Assembly: GCA_021292105.1 (NCBI GenBank)
Contig: CM037869.1
Location: forward strand, 50,709,851-50,773,850
Direction: 5' to 3'
From: Anadara kagoshimensis
Lineage: Eukaryota > Mollusca > Bivalvia > Arcoida > Arcidae
DNA: 64,000 bases
Shown here piece after piece: positions 19,943 through 29,923 of this stretch. The first letter of the stretch is position 1. Each line of letters starts with the position of its first letter. The position numbers and the translations under genes were made by a program. Below the pieces are notes generated by a model. That model was given only the letters and a program-made list of their open reading frames with translations. It was not told where the DNA came from and did no database searches.

Positions 19943-21169
19943 ATGGGATATAACATCAGTTATACAAACATGGGATATTACTTCAACTCAACTCAAAATA
20001 AAATGGTGCAGGGACCAGAAGAAGTGACAAATTTGTCTTTGTTAGATAGCAATATCAGTGATTATGAAACATTGTTACGAAAAGGAACCAATTATGATTT
20101 TATATTTTGTGTTCGAAAAATCACATTGCCTCTAATTTGCGTGTTTGGAATTTTTGGAAATTCCTTGGCGTTTTATGTGTTTTCCAGAAAATCGATGAGA
20201 AATTCGTCATGTAACATGTACCTGGCAGCTCGTTCAGTGACGGACACTGGATTTTTAATATCATTATTTTTCGTATGGTTGGATTTTGTGCAAGTAAGTG
20301 TGTTCAACAAAGACGGCGTTTGTCAAATTTTGTTATTTTTATCAAGTTTATGTAGTTTTCAATCTGTTTGGTTTGTATTAGTTATAACTTGTGAAAATTA
20401 CATACGTATCTGTCATGCAATGAAAGTTCAAATGTTGTGTAATACAAAAGTCGCGAAAATCGTTATAACAACAGGTTGTGTTCTGTCTCTTGTGTTTTAC
20501 AATTTTCCATTATGGGGTATACGAGTTCAAAATATATTTGGACAAGAAATGTGTTTAACACTATCACAATTTGTTGATCTGGAAATGATATTTATTATAA
20601 CGGATACGTTTTTGACTCTTATTATACCAACATTAATTATATTTGTCTTATTTACTTTAATAATTTTTGACTCGCTTGAAGCATCAAAAAGATCTGAAAG
20701 ACTTAAAAGTCAAAATGAAAACCATAGGAGGTCATACATGTACAAAAAACGTAAGAGATTATCTCCCCATGAGACAGTTACTAGACTATTGACATCCGTA
20801 TCTGTTACATTTATTTTACTTCACACACCAAATCATGTGATTCGCCTTAAAGTTATTCTTGAGAAATTGTTCGGTACAAAAACTCTTTCAACCCCGACAG
20901 AACGAACTTTACAGCAGATATTTGTGACGTTATCATATCTTAACTACTCAATAAACAGTTTAGTTTATCTGTGTTGTGGACAACGATTCCGGAATGGCTT
21001 TGTGAAAATATTTTGTAAAGTTAATCCGTTTTATAATCGCCTTGAAGGTCCTAGAGCTAGTTTAGGTGAACGTGTGTGTTCTGAACATTGCTCATTACAG
21101 GAATATACAAAGATACGTGATGACTTTGACACCAACTTTACCTCAGCAGCGAGTAAAATTGACGAATGA
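19943..21169 (+). CDS. Atypical class A (rhodopsin-type) G-protein coupled receptor
   Basis: An uninterrupted 408-codon frame with seven hydrophobic segments. The N-terminus has four N-glycosylation sequons (N4, N15, N30, N37). TM1 is about 57-81 with G72-N73; TM2 about 91-115 with D101; C127 at the top of TM3 likely pairs with C204 in extracellular loop 2. The DRY position reads E151-N152-Y153. TM5 is about 213-242 (P229), followed by a basic loop 3. TM6 (about 279-303) has HTP296 instead of CWxP, and TM7 has N338-S-L-V-Y342 in place of NPxxY. Helix 8 and a 60-residue tail follow. The ATG at 19943 gives a normal-length N-terminus. The single exon and degenerate motifs fit the large lineage-specific orphan receptor sets of molluscs and annelids, often peptide-receptor-like. 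The ligand is unknown. It is expected at the plasma membrane, coupling to heterotrimeric G proteins. Confidence 0.9.
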   Translation: MGYNISYTNMGYYFNSTQNKMVQGPEEVTNLSLLDSNISDYETLLRKGTNYDFIFCVRKITLPLICVFGIFGNSLAFYVFSRKSMRNSSCNMYLAARSVTDTGFLISLFFVWLDFVQVSVFNKDGVCQILLFLSSLCSFQSVWFVLVITCENYIRICHAMKVQMLCNTKVAKIVITTGCVLSLVFYNFPLWGIRVQNIFGQEMCLTLSQFVDLEMIFIITDTFLTLIIPTLIIFVLFTLIIFDSLEASKRSERLKSQNENHRRSYMYKKRKRLSPHETVTRLLTSVSVTFILLHTPNHVIRLKVILEKLFGTKTLSTPTERTLQQIFVTLSYLNYSINSLVYLCCGQRFRNGFVKIFCKVNPFYNRLEGPRASLGERVCSEHCSLQEYTKIRDDFDTNFTSAASKIDE

Positions 21170-21307
21170 ATTACAAAAATGACGAATAATCAAAAAGGTT
21201 TCAAAGCGTTTTTGTGATTTTATTGGTTTGCGAAAAAAAATATTTATTTTTATATATTACAATAATTATTGTTGTGTTAAAACTTGTACCTATGTTTGTT
21301 AACAAAC

Positions 21308-21313
21308 AATAAA
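21308..21313 (+). terminator. Polyadenylation signal for the receptor
   Basis: AATAAA lies about 140 bases after the receptor stop codon, in AT-rich sequence. It is a plausible 3' processing signal. Confidence 0.5.
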
Positions 21314-21539
21314 ATTTAATTGTCGAAGAGTATCTGGTATAGAAACGTTTGAATGTTGTATTTTTAATTTACCTTTTTGCATACATACGTGGCAGAATAT
21401 TTTTCTTATTTTTTGGCAATCCTCTGGTGTAGTCCAATAGTAACAAAGATAATTAATAAATTGTTCCTGCTGATGCGCCAAAGGAACTAACTAAAAATAT
21501 AATATGACTATGTCTCTTGCATTGAACTAAGGTTTCCAA

Positions 21540-22010
21540 TCTTAGCTTCTAAATCATGGTAGCCATGTGGTCTGGCGTACAGACTTGCGTATTAAGCTTC
21601 TCAATCATGGTAGTCATGTGGTCTGGCGTGTGCACTTACGTATTAAGCTTCTAAATCATGGTAGTCATGTGGTCTGGCGTAAGGACTTGCGTATTAAGCT
21701 TCTAAATCATGGTAGTCATGTGGTCTGGCGTAAGGACTGGCGTATTAAGCTTCTAAATCATGGTGGTCTGGCGTACGGACTTTCCAAACTTAGCTTCTAA
21801 ATTATGGTAGCCTTGTGGTTTGGCGTACGGACGTACGTATCAAGCTTCTAAATCATGGTAGCCATGTCGTCTGGCGTACGGACTTGCGTATTAAGCTTCT
21901 CAATCATGGTAGTCATGTGGTCTGGCGTACGGACTTGCGTATTAAGCTTCTTAACCATGGTAGGCAAGTGGTCTGGCGTACGGACTTACGGATCATAGAG
22001 CCACTTATCC
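21540..22010 (+). repeat. 51-bp tandem repeat, ~9 copies
   Basis: The unit is 'cttctaaatcatggtagcca' + 'tgtggtctggcgtacggact' + 'tgcgtattaag'. Because 51 is a multiple of three, two frames read through (repeated IKLLNHGSHVVWR). Disrupted units and the lack of any flanking gene signal make a protein unlikely. Confidence 0.85.
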
Positions 22011-22345
22011 CTTTAATTTAAAATCATACTAAACAGATTTTAATGCGACGACCGAGCTTCCCGACGGTTTAGTCTGCCATCTATGAACCGTTATCGGGTT
22101 TTGTTTGTGTTATTAAGTCCATTATTCCGCTCCAATTTCAAATTACACAAATTCAAATTGACGCAAATTTTATAATTTGATTCAATAAGCAAAGACAACT
22201 TCATAACTTGCTGTCTGATCTAATTTAGAATGCAGAAATTAGACTTTTTATTTATCATTTTTATTGTTTTAATGGAAATCAAATTCAATTTATAATACCG
22301 TTATCGCCCATGCAATTTTCAGAATTTAATCAATAATAATAAACG
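22011..22345. other. AT-rich DNA, nothing recognised
   Basis: No gene or repeat family was recognised. Confidence 0.5.
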
Positions 22346-22349
22346 ATGT

Positions 22350-22915
22350 AAAACCATCAATAATCGATATTTATCATTGATCTTACATAAGGAAGTTATT
22401 ATCAAAATTGAAACATTAATGTTAAACTGTTATAATCTGTTGTCTTGATAATTTACTGTAAGTTTAGGGGTAGTGGGTTGACTGTGTAGGGTTGGATGCT
22501 CGCGCCTACTGATCACAGCGTCTCTCGTCTCAAGTTTGATCATCCCGAACCAGATCTGCCATCCTGCCTTTCCCCAAGTAACTTCACCGAGACGTAGCAT
22601 GGCTAGCCAGCCGAGGCTTCTCTGTTAAGCCTGTCTTGCCTTCCATCGGAGAATTTAAGCGATACGTTTCTGCCAGACGAGGCTCCTCCGTTAAGCCAGC
22701 CGGACTTTCCTTGAGTAACTTCGCCGAGACTTAGCATGGCAGAAGTTCGGTTATTTTCTCCGAACACTTCGGTGGTTTCCTCCACAATTCATGGCATGTT
22801 ATCGGTTCCCACTCCTCTCTCCTCAAAATGACGTAAGTAACATCGATAATACTTATCATTGAACTTCCATAAGGAAGTTATTATCAAAATTGAAATATTA
22901 ATCTGTTATAAATTA
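22350..22915 (+). repeat. GC-richer insert between ~70-bp direct repeats
   Basis: 'cataaggaagttattatcaa' + 'aattgaaa.attaat' occurs at about 22386-22425 and again at about 22867-22903, with extended flanking similarity. Between the copies lies a block richer in G+C, with the internal near-repeat 'taacttc.ccgagac.tagc' (twice) and 'cgaggct.ctc.gttaagcc' (twice). A related 'cttgataattta.tgtaagt' segment recurs at 23917. It may be an insertion accompanied by a duplication, or an unrecognised SINE-like element. Confidence 0.45.
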
Positions 22916-22941
22916 CGCAGAATGTTCTATTTAAGCTACTG

Positions 22942-23280
22942 ACCACTGCGGTAGCTCAGTTGGTGGAGTGCTCGCTCCGTAAGTAGGAGTTGGTGGGTTC
23001 GCACCCCGACCGGTTCAGACCAAAGACTTCAAAGTGGTTAGTGACTGTACTTTTGCCAAGCACTCGGCATTATGAAATGAAATGAAAGTCACGGTTCTTT
23101 GGGATGGGAACTTAAAATAAACAAGGTTCCGTGTTACGGCTTGGCATGGTTAGAACTCTGCTGTATAATGCCATCAGCGCAACGAACAGGCAAATTTTCT
23201 GCACATTCGCCTACAGCTGGCGATGCCTCGATATAACTGCAACATTCTTGACTGGGACATTACACACCATTACTCAACTC
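22942..23280 (+). mobile_element. SINE-A, full length
   Basis: The head is tRNA-like ('tagctcagttgg'; B box 'gggttcgcaccccg'). The full body and the tail 'cacaccattactcaact' are present. Moderate divergence. Confidence 0.85.
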
Positions 23281-23565
23281 AAACCTGCTGACCATCGATA
23301 GTTCACTGTATTTCTATTATCGATTGCATTTTAAAAATGTTTAATTTCATTTTCGACAATGATGCTTGCATTGCTTGTAACAGTTCAGTAAGGTGAGTCT
23401 GATTATTAAGCGTGATACTTTCATTTGATGACACAGTGGTTTGTATTGATTAAATGTCACTGTTAAATGAAATGAAAATTCAATAATATATGAACAATCT
23501 CGATCGAGTCATTAAGTTTGCCTTTTGGGATCTGTTAAATAATTCAAATATCAATTTAGCAGCAC

Positions 23566-24352
23566 GGAATTGTCAAACATGATTATCGACATAAAATACA
23601 CCAATACATTCAAATGATACACATCGTCAATGACCTAAATTATGGTATTGTGTCATCTAATTTGACTTGGATTACCTAAATTAATTACCCCATTTCCATC
23701 ACTAATTACTAAATACCGATTTTAGTCAAATCGGTTATAAATTTGTAAAATATAATTTGGTTTAATAACCCTTGTTGTGCCGACTTAATAACATCAAACA
23801 ATTCGTTTATATCCAATAATATTTGCTTCTATTCTTAAAAGACTTCTAATGTAAAACAAGTGAATAAATTCTAAAATACAGCAAAATTACCATGTCATTT
23901 TGAACGGCAAATCTATTATCTTGATAATTTAATGTAAGTTAAGGACAGTCTCGATAGCCGGTGGCTGGACCCTCGCGACTATCGTCGATTTAAATAATAA
24001 ACAGGGACTTAGATAGGTTCGCTTACAGAAGGTCGCTGGTTTTCTCAGAGTATCCCTGAAATTGTCAAACATGACAAGAGATAATCGAGATGTATTGTAA
24101 AATACATAAGATACACATTGTTGCACCTAACCTAAATCTATAGAAATGTGTCATCTAACATGGCCTGGATTAGCCAAAGTTATTACTCGATTCCATCACT
24201 AATTACCGATTCTAGTCAAATCGATTATAAATTTGTAAAATATAATTTGGTTTAATAACCCTTGTTGTGCCGAATCAATATCATCAAACAATTCGTTTAT
24301 GTTGAATAATATTTGCTTTTATTCTTAAAATACGTCTAATGTTTCTTGTATT
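23566..24352 (+). repeat. Tandem duplication, two ~300-bp copies ~490 bp apart
   Basis: Copies at about 23566-23860 and 24057-24352 share 'tataaatttgtaaaatataa', 'tttggtttaataacccttgt' and 'aacaattcgtttat'. The intervening piece has no match. Non-coding. The region 23281-23565 is unremarkable. Confidence 0.75.
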
Positions 24353-24435
24353 TTATCAACACAGCAATATGGATAATATTTGCATTTATGCTTAGAATAT
24401 TTTTTTACACAATGGAGTAACCTGATAAGAAATAT

Positions 24436-24625
24436 ATTGTTGACTCAGGGTTATTGATAGCCTAGGCTTATTAAGAGGATCCTAAATTTTTTATGAACGA
24501 TATAATATTTGATCAGTATTGCATCGCTATATCCAAAATTATACGGAATATATTTGTTGTCGAATAATTTCATGCTCTTTTTCAATTTTTATTCCACACG
24601 TGAGGGGTGTGTCTAGCAATGTACG
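24436..24625 (+). mobile_element. Family R 3' fragment, heavily decayed
   Basis: It has 'gactcagggttattgatagc' + 'ctaggcttatt' (coding tail), then, after decayed sequence, 'ccacacgtgaggggtgtgtc' + 'tagc' (start of the 3' UTR). The remainder of the UTR is missing. 24626-25037 shows nothing else. Confidence 0.5.
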
Positions 24626-25048
24626 GTTGAGGTTGTCGATTTGTCGATTTTTTTAAGAAAAAAACCACGTATTTCTTTAACAAACTCTGGCCCGTTTGAA
24701 CTGCTCTATTGCGTTGACTATGTTAATATCTTTTCTTTTTTTTAAAGTAATTTGTTATACAAGGTCAAAACTGTTTTTCCCTCACACGTGTATTTTTGCA
24801 ATTTCTATAAAGAAATGCATTTAATATTTTAAAAATTCTCGTCCTGCTTTATTTTCATTTATAAATTTTCACACTTGTGTAGGTAATTTCATAATTGTAC
24901 CTCTCTTTCGCGTTTTTCAACCAAATGGTTTTCACTTGAATTTTCATACTTAAATGACCCTTAAGTAAGATATATATCTAAGTTTGAATCATACCACCCA
25001 TTCAAAACATGCTTTATGTGATCGGACTACATCATATTGTAGCGGTCT

Positions 25049-25118
25049 GGGTAGCTCAGTGGTAGAGCACTCGCCTATAGTGCTGGAGGTCCCAGGTTCT
25101 ATCCCCGGTCCGACCCTT
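25049..25118 (+). other. tRNA-like domain of left terminal repeat
   Basis: A box 'tagctcagtgg', anticodon loop 'ctatagt' (AUA at the anticodon position, unusual for a working tRNA), and T arm 'ccaggttctatcccc'. The acceptor stem has one or two mismatches. It is more likely a Pol III promoter-bearing element part than a functional tRNA gene. Confidence 0.6.
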
Positions 25119-25263
25119 CATTTTGTCTCTTTCCTGTTACATTTGGGGGCTCGTCCGACCCTGGGAAGTGGCCGACCAACAGGTTGGCCCAAGGGTGGAA
25201 CCTGTTGATTTCGATTTAAGGGAGTTGAAATGAAAAAAAGGAAGGAAGGAATATAGCGGTCTG

Positions 25264-25331
25264 GGTAGCTCAATTGTAGAGCACTCGCCTATAGTGCGGG
25301 AGGTCCCGGGTTCGATCCCCGGCCCGACCCT
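25264..25331 (+). other. tRNA-like domain of right terminal repeat
   Basis: The same fold, with a perfect T arm ('ccgggttcgatccccgg') and the same AUA loop. The D arm reads 'agctcaattgtagagc', one base changed from the A-box consensus. Confidence 0.6.
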
Positions 25332-25599
25332 GCATTTTTCTCTTTCATGTTACAAAAAGGAAAAAATCTCTTAGCCGAAATACATACACTACTGAAGTCA
25401 AAGGTAGAAATGGATAATGTTCACTTCGATAGGATTCATCGTATTAGTCTGCTGCAAAGTAATAACGTTCGAATAATAGTGGCTAAGTTCGCTGAAGTCT
25501 TAAAAATATATAAGACAAAAATATTCTCTAGTTAAACGGCATGTTATCTTCGCCCTGTGCTCCGATACACCGATTATAATGACAAATGTCAAATACAGT

Positions 25600-25665
25600 A
25601 CAGAACACAGAGACATCAAACTTGTCAACGATACTGTGATGACAGCCATAAAACTTTATGATGAC
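25600..25665 (-). mobile_element. Family R coding-tail fragment
   Basis: 'agagacatcaaacttgtcaa' and 'ctgtgatgacagccataaaa' are the reverse complement of the FYGRHHS…DVSVS coding tail. The 3' UTR is absent, so this piece has been cut on both sides. Confidence 0.6.
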
Positions 25666-25782
25666 TGTTTAATCTTTATTTTAGCGCGACAAATGACAAA
25701 TCCCGGAAAACAGGAAACATCAAGTACATAGAATCTAGCACAAAAGATTTAGATTTCATCACTTACCGATGCGTTTGTATAG

Positions 25783-26010
25783 TCAAACAACATTGACCTG
25801 TCCGCTTGGCCTTTTATTAGAAATATTTATACAGAATGATTTATCCAATATATGAGTAGTGTTAGGATTCGCAGTTAATTCATACACATTACACGTATCC
25901 ATTCTTTGAAAAAAAGTTGCCCATTATATGCTGTGACCTCTGTACATAATGTACTCGTCCATAATAAATTAAAGGTCAAGCGGACAGGTCAATGTTGTTT
26001 GCCTATATAT
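25783..26010. repeat. Inverted repeat pair (~35-bp arms)
   Basis: 'caaacaacattgacctgtcc' + 'gcttggccttt' near 25785-25815 is the reverse complement of a segment near 25970-26003. The arm also matches the 'caggtcaatgttgtttgcct' part of the 116-bp array at 29.9-30.8 kb. Confidence 0.65.
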
Positions 26011-27540
26011 GACTTGATAAAACAAAACTCCCGCAGAGGCCTTAGTGACCGAGTAGTCGACTGCGCCTGCATACAGATCGCATCGCTTCTCATCGCCTCT
26101 CATCTCTCGATCACAAGTCGTCGGAAGCCGAACCTAATATGAGAGAGTTTTTCACGTTTGTTCCGAACGTAAGTAGTTTGCTCAGGTCACCCCTTGTTTC
26201 TTCTCCCATTCCAAAACTTACCGCCACGGTATAAATCAGAGAATCTAGACTGGGGATGGGTTACAACTCCACTGCTCAAAACTCTAAATTTACTTAAGCT
26301 GAGACACGAACAAGAAAAATGACGGTCAGACACCGGTTTATCAACTACAGTCATTCCTTTACTCCGAATTTCTCTAATTCAAATCTGGCAAATTTAAAAT
26401 CTTATTAATTTTGAGTGTTTAAGATGTTCATGCGATTAATGAAAATCATTTTAAGCTGATTCCATTTTTATTTTTATTTTGTTGAAATTTTTAAGGCAAT
26501 CTTAGTTAAAAAACGGTGTTGAAACTTGGCAGAAAAAAAAATCCTGACTGAAAATGTTTTCATTTTGCATCAGTTAATATATATTGTTTATAGTTTATTG
26601 TTATTCATAAAAGACTACTGTATTTCAATTCAGTGCACATGGAAAAAATACAAGAATAAAGTCGTATTTTCTAACAAAATCACAAAAAAATTGTCAAAAC
26701 TTAATACAAAATATACTGACCAAATAGGAAAAAATATTTTTCATTCATGAAAAAAAACTTAATTATGTACATAGAGCAAATTTTTAAACTTTTTAACAAA
26801 ACAACAAGTACTACTATGTCAAAATTATCCCTTCTGTACCTTGTTACTTAAAACAATTATAAACATTATGCCATAATTTGAATATTCATGATGATCACAT
26901 ATGGAAAAAAACCTGAACAACAATGACCTACTTGACCCTAAATGCCCTGATGTAACTTTGAATGAGGCCCAATTGCTGTATAAACTTGATCAAATTTCCG
27001 CAATTTTTGCCAAATTTCTCTATATACAGAAGAACTGAACAATAATGTTTTTAATAAAAAATATAATTTGGTTAGGTCAGTGCATTTTAAATGCATTTTA
27101 TTGATAGTTTAATGGAAACATTTTCAATTAAACGAAATAAAGAATAAAAACCATGTGCCATCTATTTATAGAAATACAGTAGTCACCGGTTGACACATTT
27201 GTATATGATTAAACGCATCAGTATATCTGAAGGGCGAAATATACCATTATGGATATAAATTGGTTTCCCATTAAAAAGTAATTTCGTTCGTAGCATGACA
27301 TCTTTCAAGATCAATTTGTTTTAGCTTAATTCAATTGATGGAACAGAAATCAAAGACAATCAGTACATACTGAGCTTCCTCTCATTATATTAATTGATAA
27401 CTGATCTAGTTCCTGGACGTATGAATTATATTTGGAAAAAAACTGCTGTAACAGATATAATTGACACAATTTAGATTTTATGTTATTTTGTGACTCGGCG
27501 ATTACGAAAGAGTTGCAAGTTTAATGAACAAAAATACATC
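26011..27540. other. AT-rich DNA; possible decayed tRNA-like piece at the start
   Basis: 26035-26170 ('aggccttagtgaccgagtag' …) faintly resembles a tRNA-derived SINE head but lacks a good B box. Beyond it there is only AT-rich sequence with short frames and no recognisable gene. Confidence 0.35.
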
Positions 27541-28447
27541 GGTCCATGTCCCAACCTTACTACATCCACACATTTATATAAATAAATGGCAACTGGTAAA
27601 TTAAGTTCCACCAGAGAAGCGAGTCCGGGTGCTTCGGAAGGGTAAGGCTCTTCTGTTTAAATACCTGCTAAGCTGTTTTTTATCTTAACTGGTAAATTAA
27701 GTTCCACCAGAGAAGCGAGTCCGGTTGCTCCGGAGGGTAAACGTCTTCTGTTTCAATACATGCTAAGCTGTTTTTTATTTTAACTGGTAAATTAAGTTCC
27801 ACCAGAGAAGCGAGTCCGGTTGCTCCGGAGGGTAAACGTCTTCTGTTTCAATACATGCTAAGCTGTTTTTTTATTTTAACTGGTAAATTAAGTTCCACCA
27901 GAGAAGCGAGTCTGGATGCATCGGAGGGTAAATGGCTTCTGTTTCAATACATGCTGAGCTGTCCTTTATTTTAACTGGTAAATTAAGTTCCACCAGAGAA
28001 GCGAGTCTGAATGCATCGGAGGGTAAATGGCTTCTGTTTCAATACATGCTGAGCTGTCCTTTATTTTAACTGGTAAATTAAGTTCCATCAGAGATACGAG
28101 TCCGGGTGCTTCGGAGGGTAAACGTCTTCTGTTTCACTGCATGCTGAGCTATCCTTTATTTTAACTGGTAAATTAAGTTCCATCAGAGATACGAGTCCGG
28201 GTGCTTCGGAGGGTAAACGTCTTCTGTTTCACTGCATGCTGAGCTATCCTTTATTTTAACTGGTAAATTAAGTTCCACCAGAAAAGCGAGTCCGGGTGTT
28301 CCGGAGTGTAAACGTCTTCTGTTTCAATGCATGCTAAGCTGTCCTTTATTTTAACTGGTAAATTAAGTTCCACCAGAGAAGCGAGTCCGTATGCTCCGGA
28401 GGGTAAACGTTTTCTGTTTTAATATATACTGAGCTGCCCTTTAGTTT
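27541..28447 (-). repeat. 95-bp satellite derived from family R 3' UTR, 9 copies
   Basis: Units begin 'aactggtaaattaagttcca' at 27591, 27687, 27782, 27878, 27973, 28068, 28163, 28258 and 28353, so the period is a steady 95-96 bp. The core 'ccaccagagaagcgagtccg' + 'ggtgctccggagggtaaacg' is the minus-strand family R 3' UTR. Pairs of units share private changes, showing duplication in blocks. Just upstream, 'tcggtccatgtccca' is the rest of the parental UTR. Confidence 0.9.
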
Positions 28448-28631
28448 ATTAAATAAATTGATAACAGAAATCGTTTTTTGGGCCTATACCTTATTGTGAG
28501 GAAACAACTCAACTGGTAACAGATGTAATTTAAATAGATAAAATAGATAAATGTTACTCTTGTGATACGCTGATTGATAAAACATTGTAACTTTTGTTAA
28601 TGCAATATAACGTTACAATGGATGGATATTG

Positions 28632-28768
28632 AAACCTTATCCTTCCGGAGCACCCGGCCTCAGTTCCTTGGTGGAAGTTCACGTGTCTAACATACCTTCT
28701 CAGTCCCAAAGTTTTACGTTGCTTTTGGATTGTGATTCGGACAAGGATTAATATGTTTGTTTTTACTT
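28632..28768 (+). mobile_element. Family R retroelement 3' UTR fragment
   Basis: 'cttccggagcacccggcctc', 'ttggtggaagttcacgtgtc' and the end 'ttaatatgtttgtttttact'. It is 5'-truncated within the UTR. Confidence 0.75.
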
Positions 28769-28784
28769 ATCAATGTCCTGCATC

Positions 28785-29370
28785 ATATTATTGTTGATAA
28801 ATAAGATGCCTCTGTATCAAAAATAATCCTAGATGTATTTAACGTCAAATAGGTCCATATCATTTTATTCTCTGTGGTAGCTCAGTTGGTAGAGTTTTGG
28901 CTCCGTAAGTGCGAGGTCGTGGGTTCGATCCCTGGCCGGGTCTGACCCAAGACTTGAGAGTGGGTAGTGACTGTTCTTTCGCCAAGCACTCGGCATTACG
29001 AAATGATAGTTACGGTTTTTTCGGATGGGAACTTAAAATAAACGAGGCCCCGTGTCACAGTGGGCTTGGCACGCTAAAGAACCCTGCTGTATAATGCCAT
29101 CAGCGCAACGCACAGGCAAAATTTCTGCACCTTCGCCAATAGCTGGCGACGTCTCGATGTAAATGAAATATTCTTGACTGGGACGTTAAACACCATTACT
29201 CTTCTCACTCAACCTTTTTTCTTAATTTTATTTGCAAACGCGACGGGTTGAGCTAGCTAAAAAAGGAGATGCTTACTTTTCCGGTGCACTCAGCCTCATT
29301 TCCCTGTTTGTCAGTTCCAAAGATTTTGCTTTGATTTTGGATTGGACATGGGTTGGTATGTTTGTTTTTT
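28785..29370 (+). mobile_element. Family R 3' fragment split by a SINE
   Basis: 28785-28869 is a decayed coding tail ('gttgataaataagatgcctc'…'gtatttaacgtcaaataggt'). 29225-29370 continues with the 3' UTR ('gcaaacgcgacgggttgagc', 'tgggttggtatgtttgtttt'). The interruption is the SINE-A copy at 28870-29224. Confidence 0.75.
28870..29224 (+). mobile_element. SINE-A, full length, 8-bp target duplication
   Basis: tRNA-like head ('tagctcagttggtagag', 'gggttcgatccctggcc'), full body and tail. ATTTTATT flanks it on both sides (28862-28869 and 29225-29232). The 61-codon frame inside it is an artefact of the SINE sequence. Confidence 0.85.
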
Positions 29371-29923
29371 TATAAACCACTATAACAAACAATCTTTGTG
29401 TATTTAATTTGTTTTCCGTTGTCAATATAATTGGTTGGTTGAAGTATGTTGACTTTAATAAAAAAATAACCAAGAGGATACAGAATCATTTGCTTTGGGA
29501 CACGTGTTTATAAGCTGAAATATAAACAGTTTAACTTATAAACAAAACAAAAAGAGACGGGACAGAATTAACAGTTTATAAATTCACCATGTTGGACGGA
29601 TTGTAAGACAACTATTGCGTCAGTCATCAATAAATGTTACAATTATACCACATACATAAATATTACACGCATCTAATAACAATCGTTATGTTATGGTTTA
29701 AAGTTGGTTAATGTATTGGCGAACAACAACGACATGTTTGTTTTACATTTAATTTGAATATCTAGTCTGGACCAGCAAATTTTGTGTATTTGGTCTGCAG
29801 TTGTTTATTTTGTATAAATAACGGATAACATTCATTGTTTATGTATCAACTGCCAATCCTGTTACCATCTATTGAGTTGATTATCACATATTGACATATA
29901 AAGGCCAAGTTGACAGATAATTG
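29371..29923. other. AT-rich DNA, nothing recognised
   Basis: No coding or repeat signal beyond isolated short frames. Confidence 0.5.

Larger units (their letters stand above)
25038..25354 (+). mobile_element. Miniature LTR-type retroelement with tRNA-like LTRs
   Basis: Direct terminal repeats lie at 25038-25141 and 25252-25354. The left starts TGTAGCGG and both end in GTTACA, giving TG…CA termini with TGTA/TACA inversion. Two bases after the left repeat, TGGGGGCTCGTCCG (25144-25157) matches the standard tRNA-Pro primer binding site for 14 bases. AAAAAAAGGAAGGAAGGA (25233-25250) is a polypurine tract one base before the right repeat. Each repeat contains a tRNA-like cloverleaf with A and B boxes. 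The 110-base interior encodes nothing but has a 9-bp hairpin (CAACAGGTT/AACCTGTTG). No target duplication is visible. The layout is that of a TRIM. An alternative is two nearby SINE-like copies with coincidental signals. Confidence 0.7.

Noticed and set aside
21567-22021. Plus-strand frames with repeated IKLLNHGSHVVWR
   Set aside because: They are read-through of a 51-bp tandem repeat, whose period is divisible by three. Units are interrupted, and there is no gene context.
25049-25331. Two functional tRNA genes
   Set aside because: The anticodon position reads AUA, acceptor stems have mismatches, and both units share a non-tRNA tail and sit in mirrored terminal-repeat context. A repeat element explains them better.
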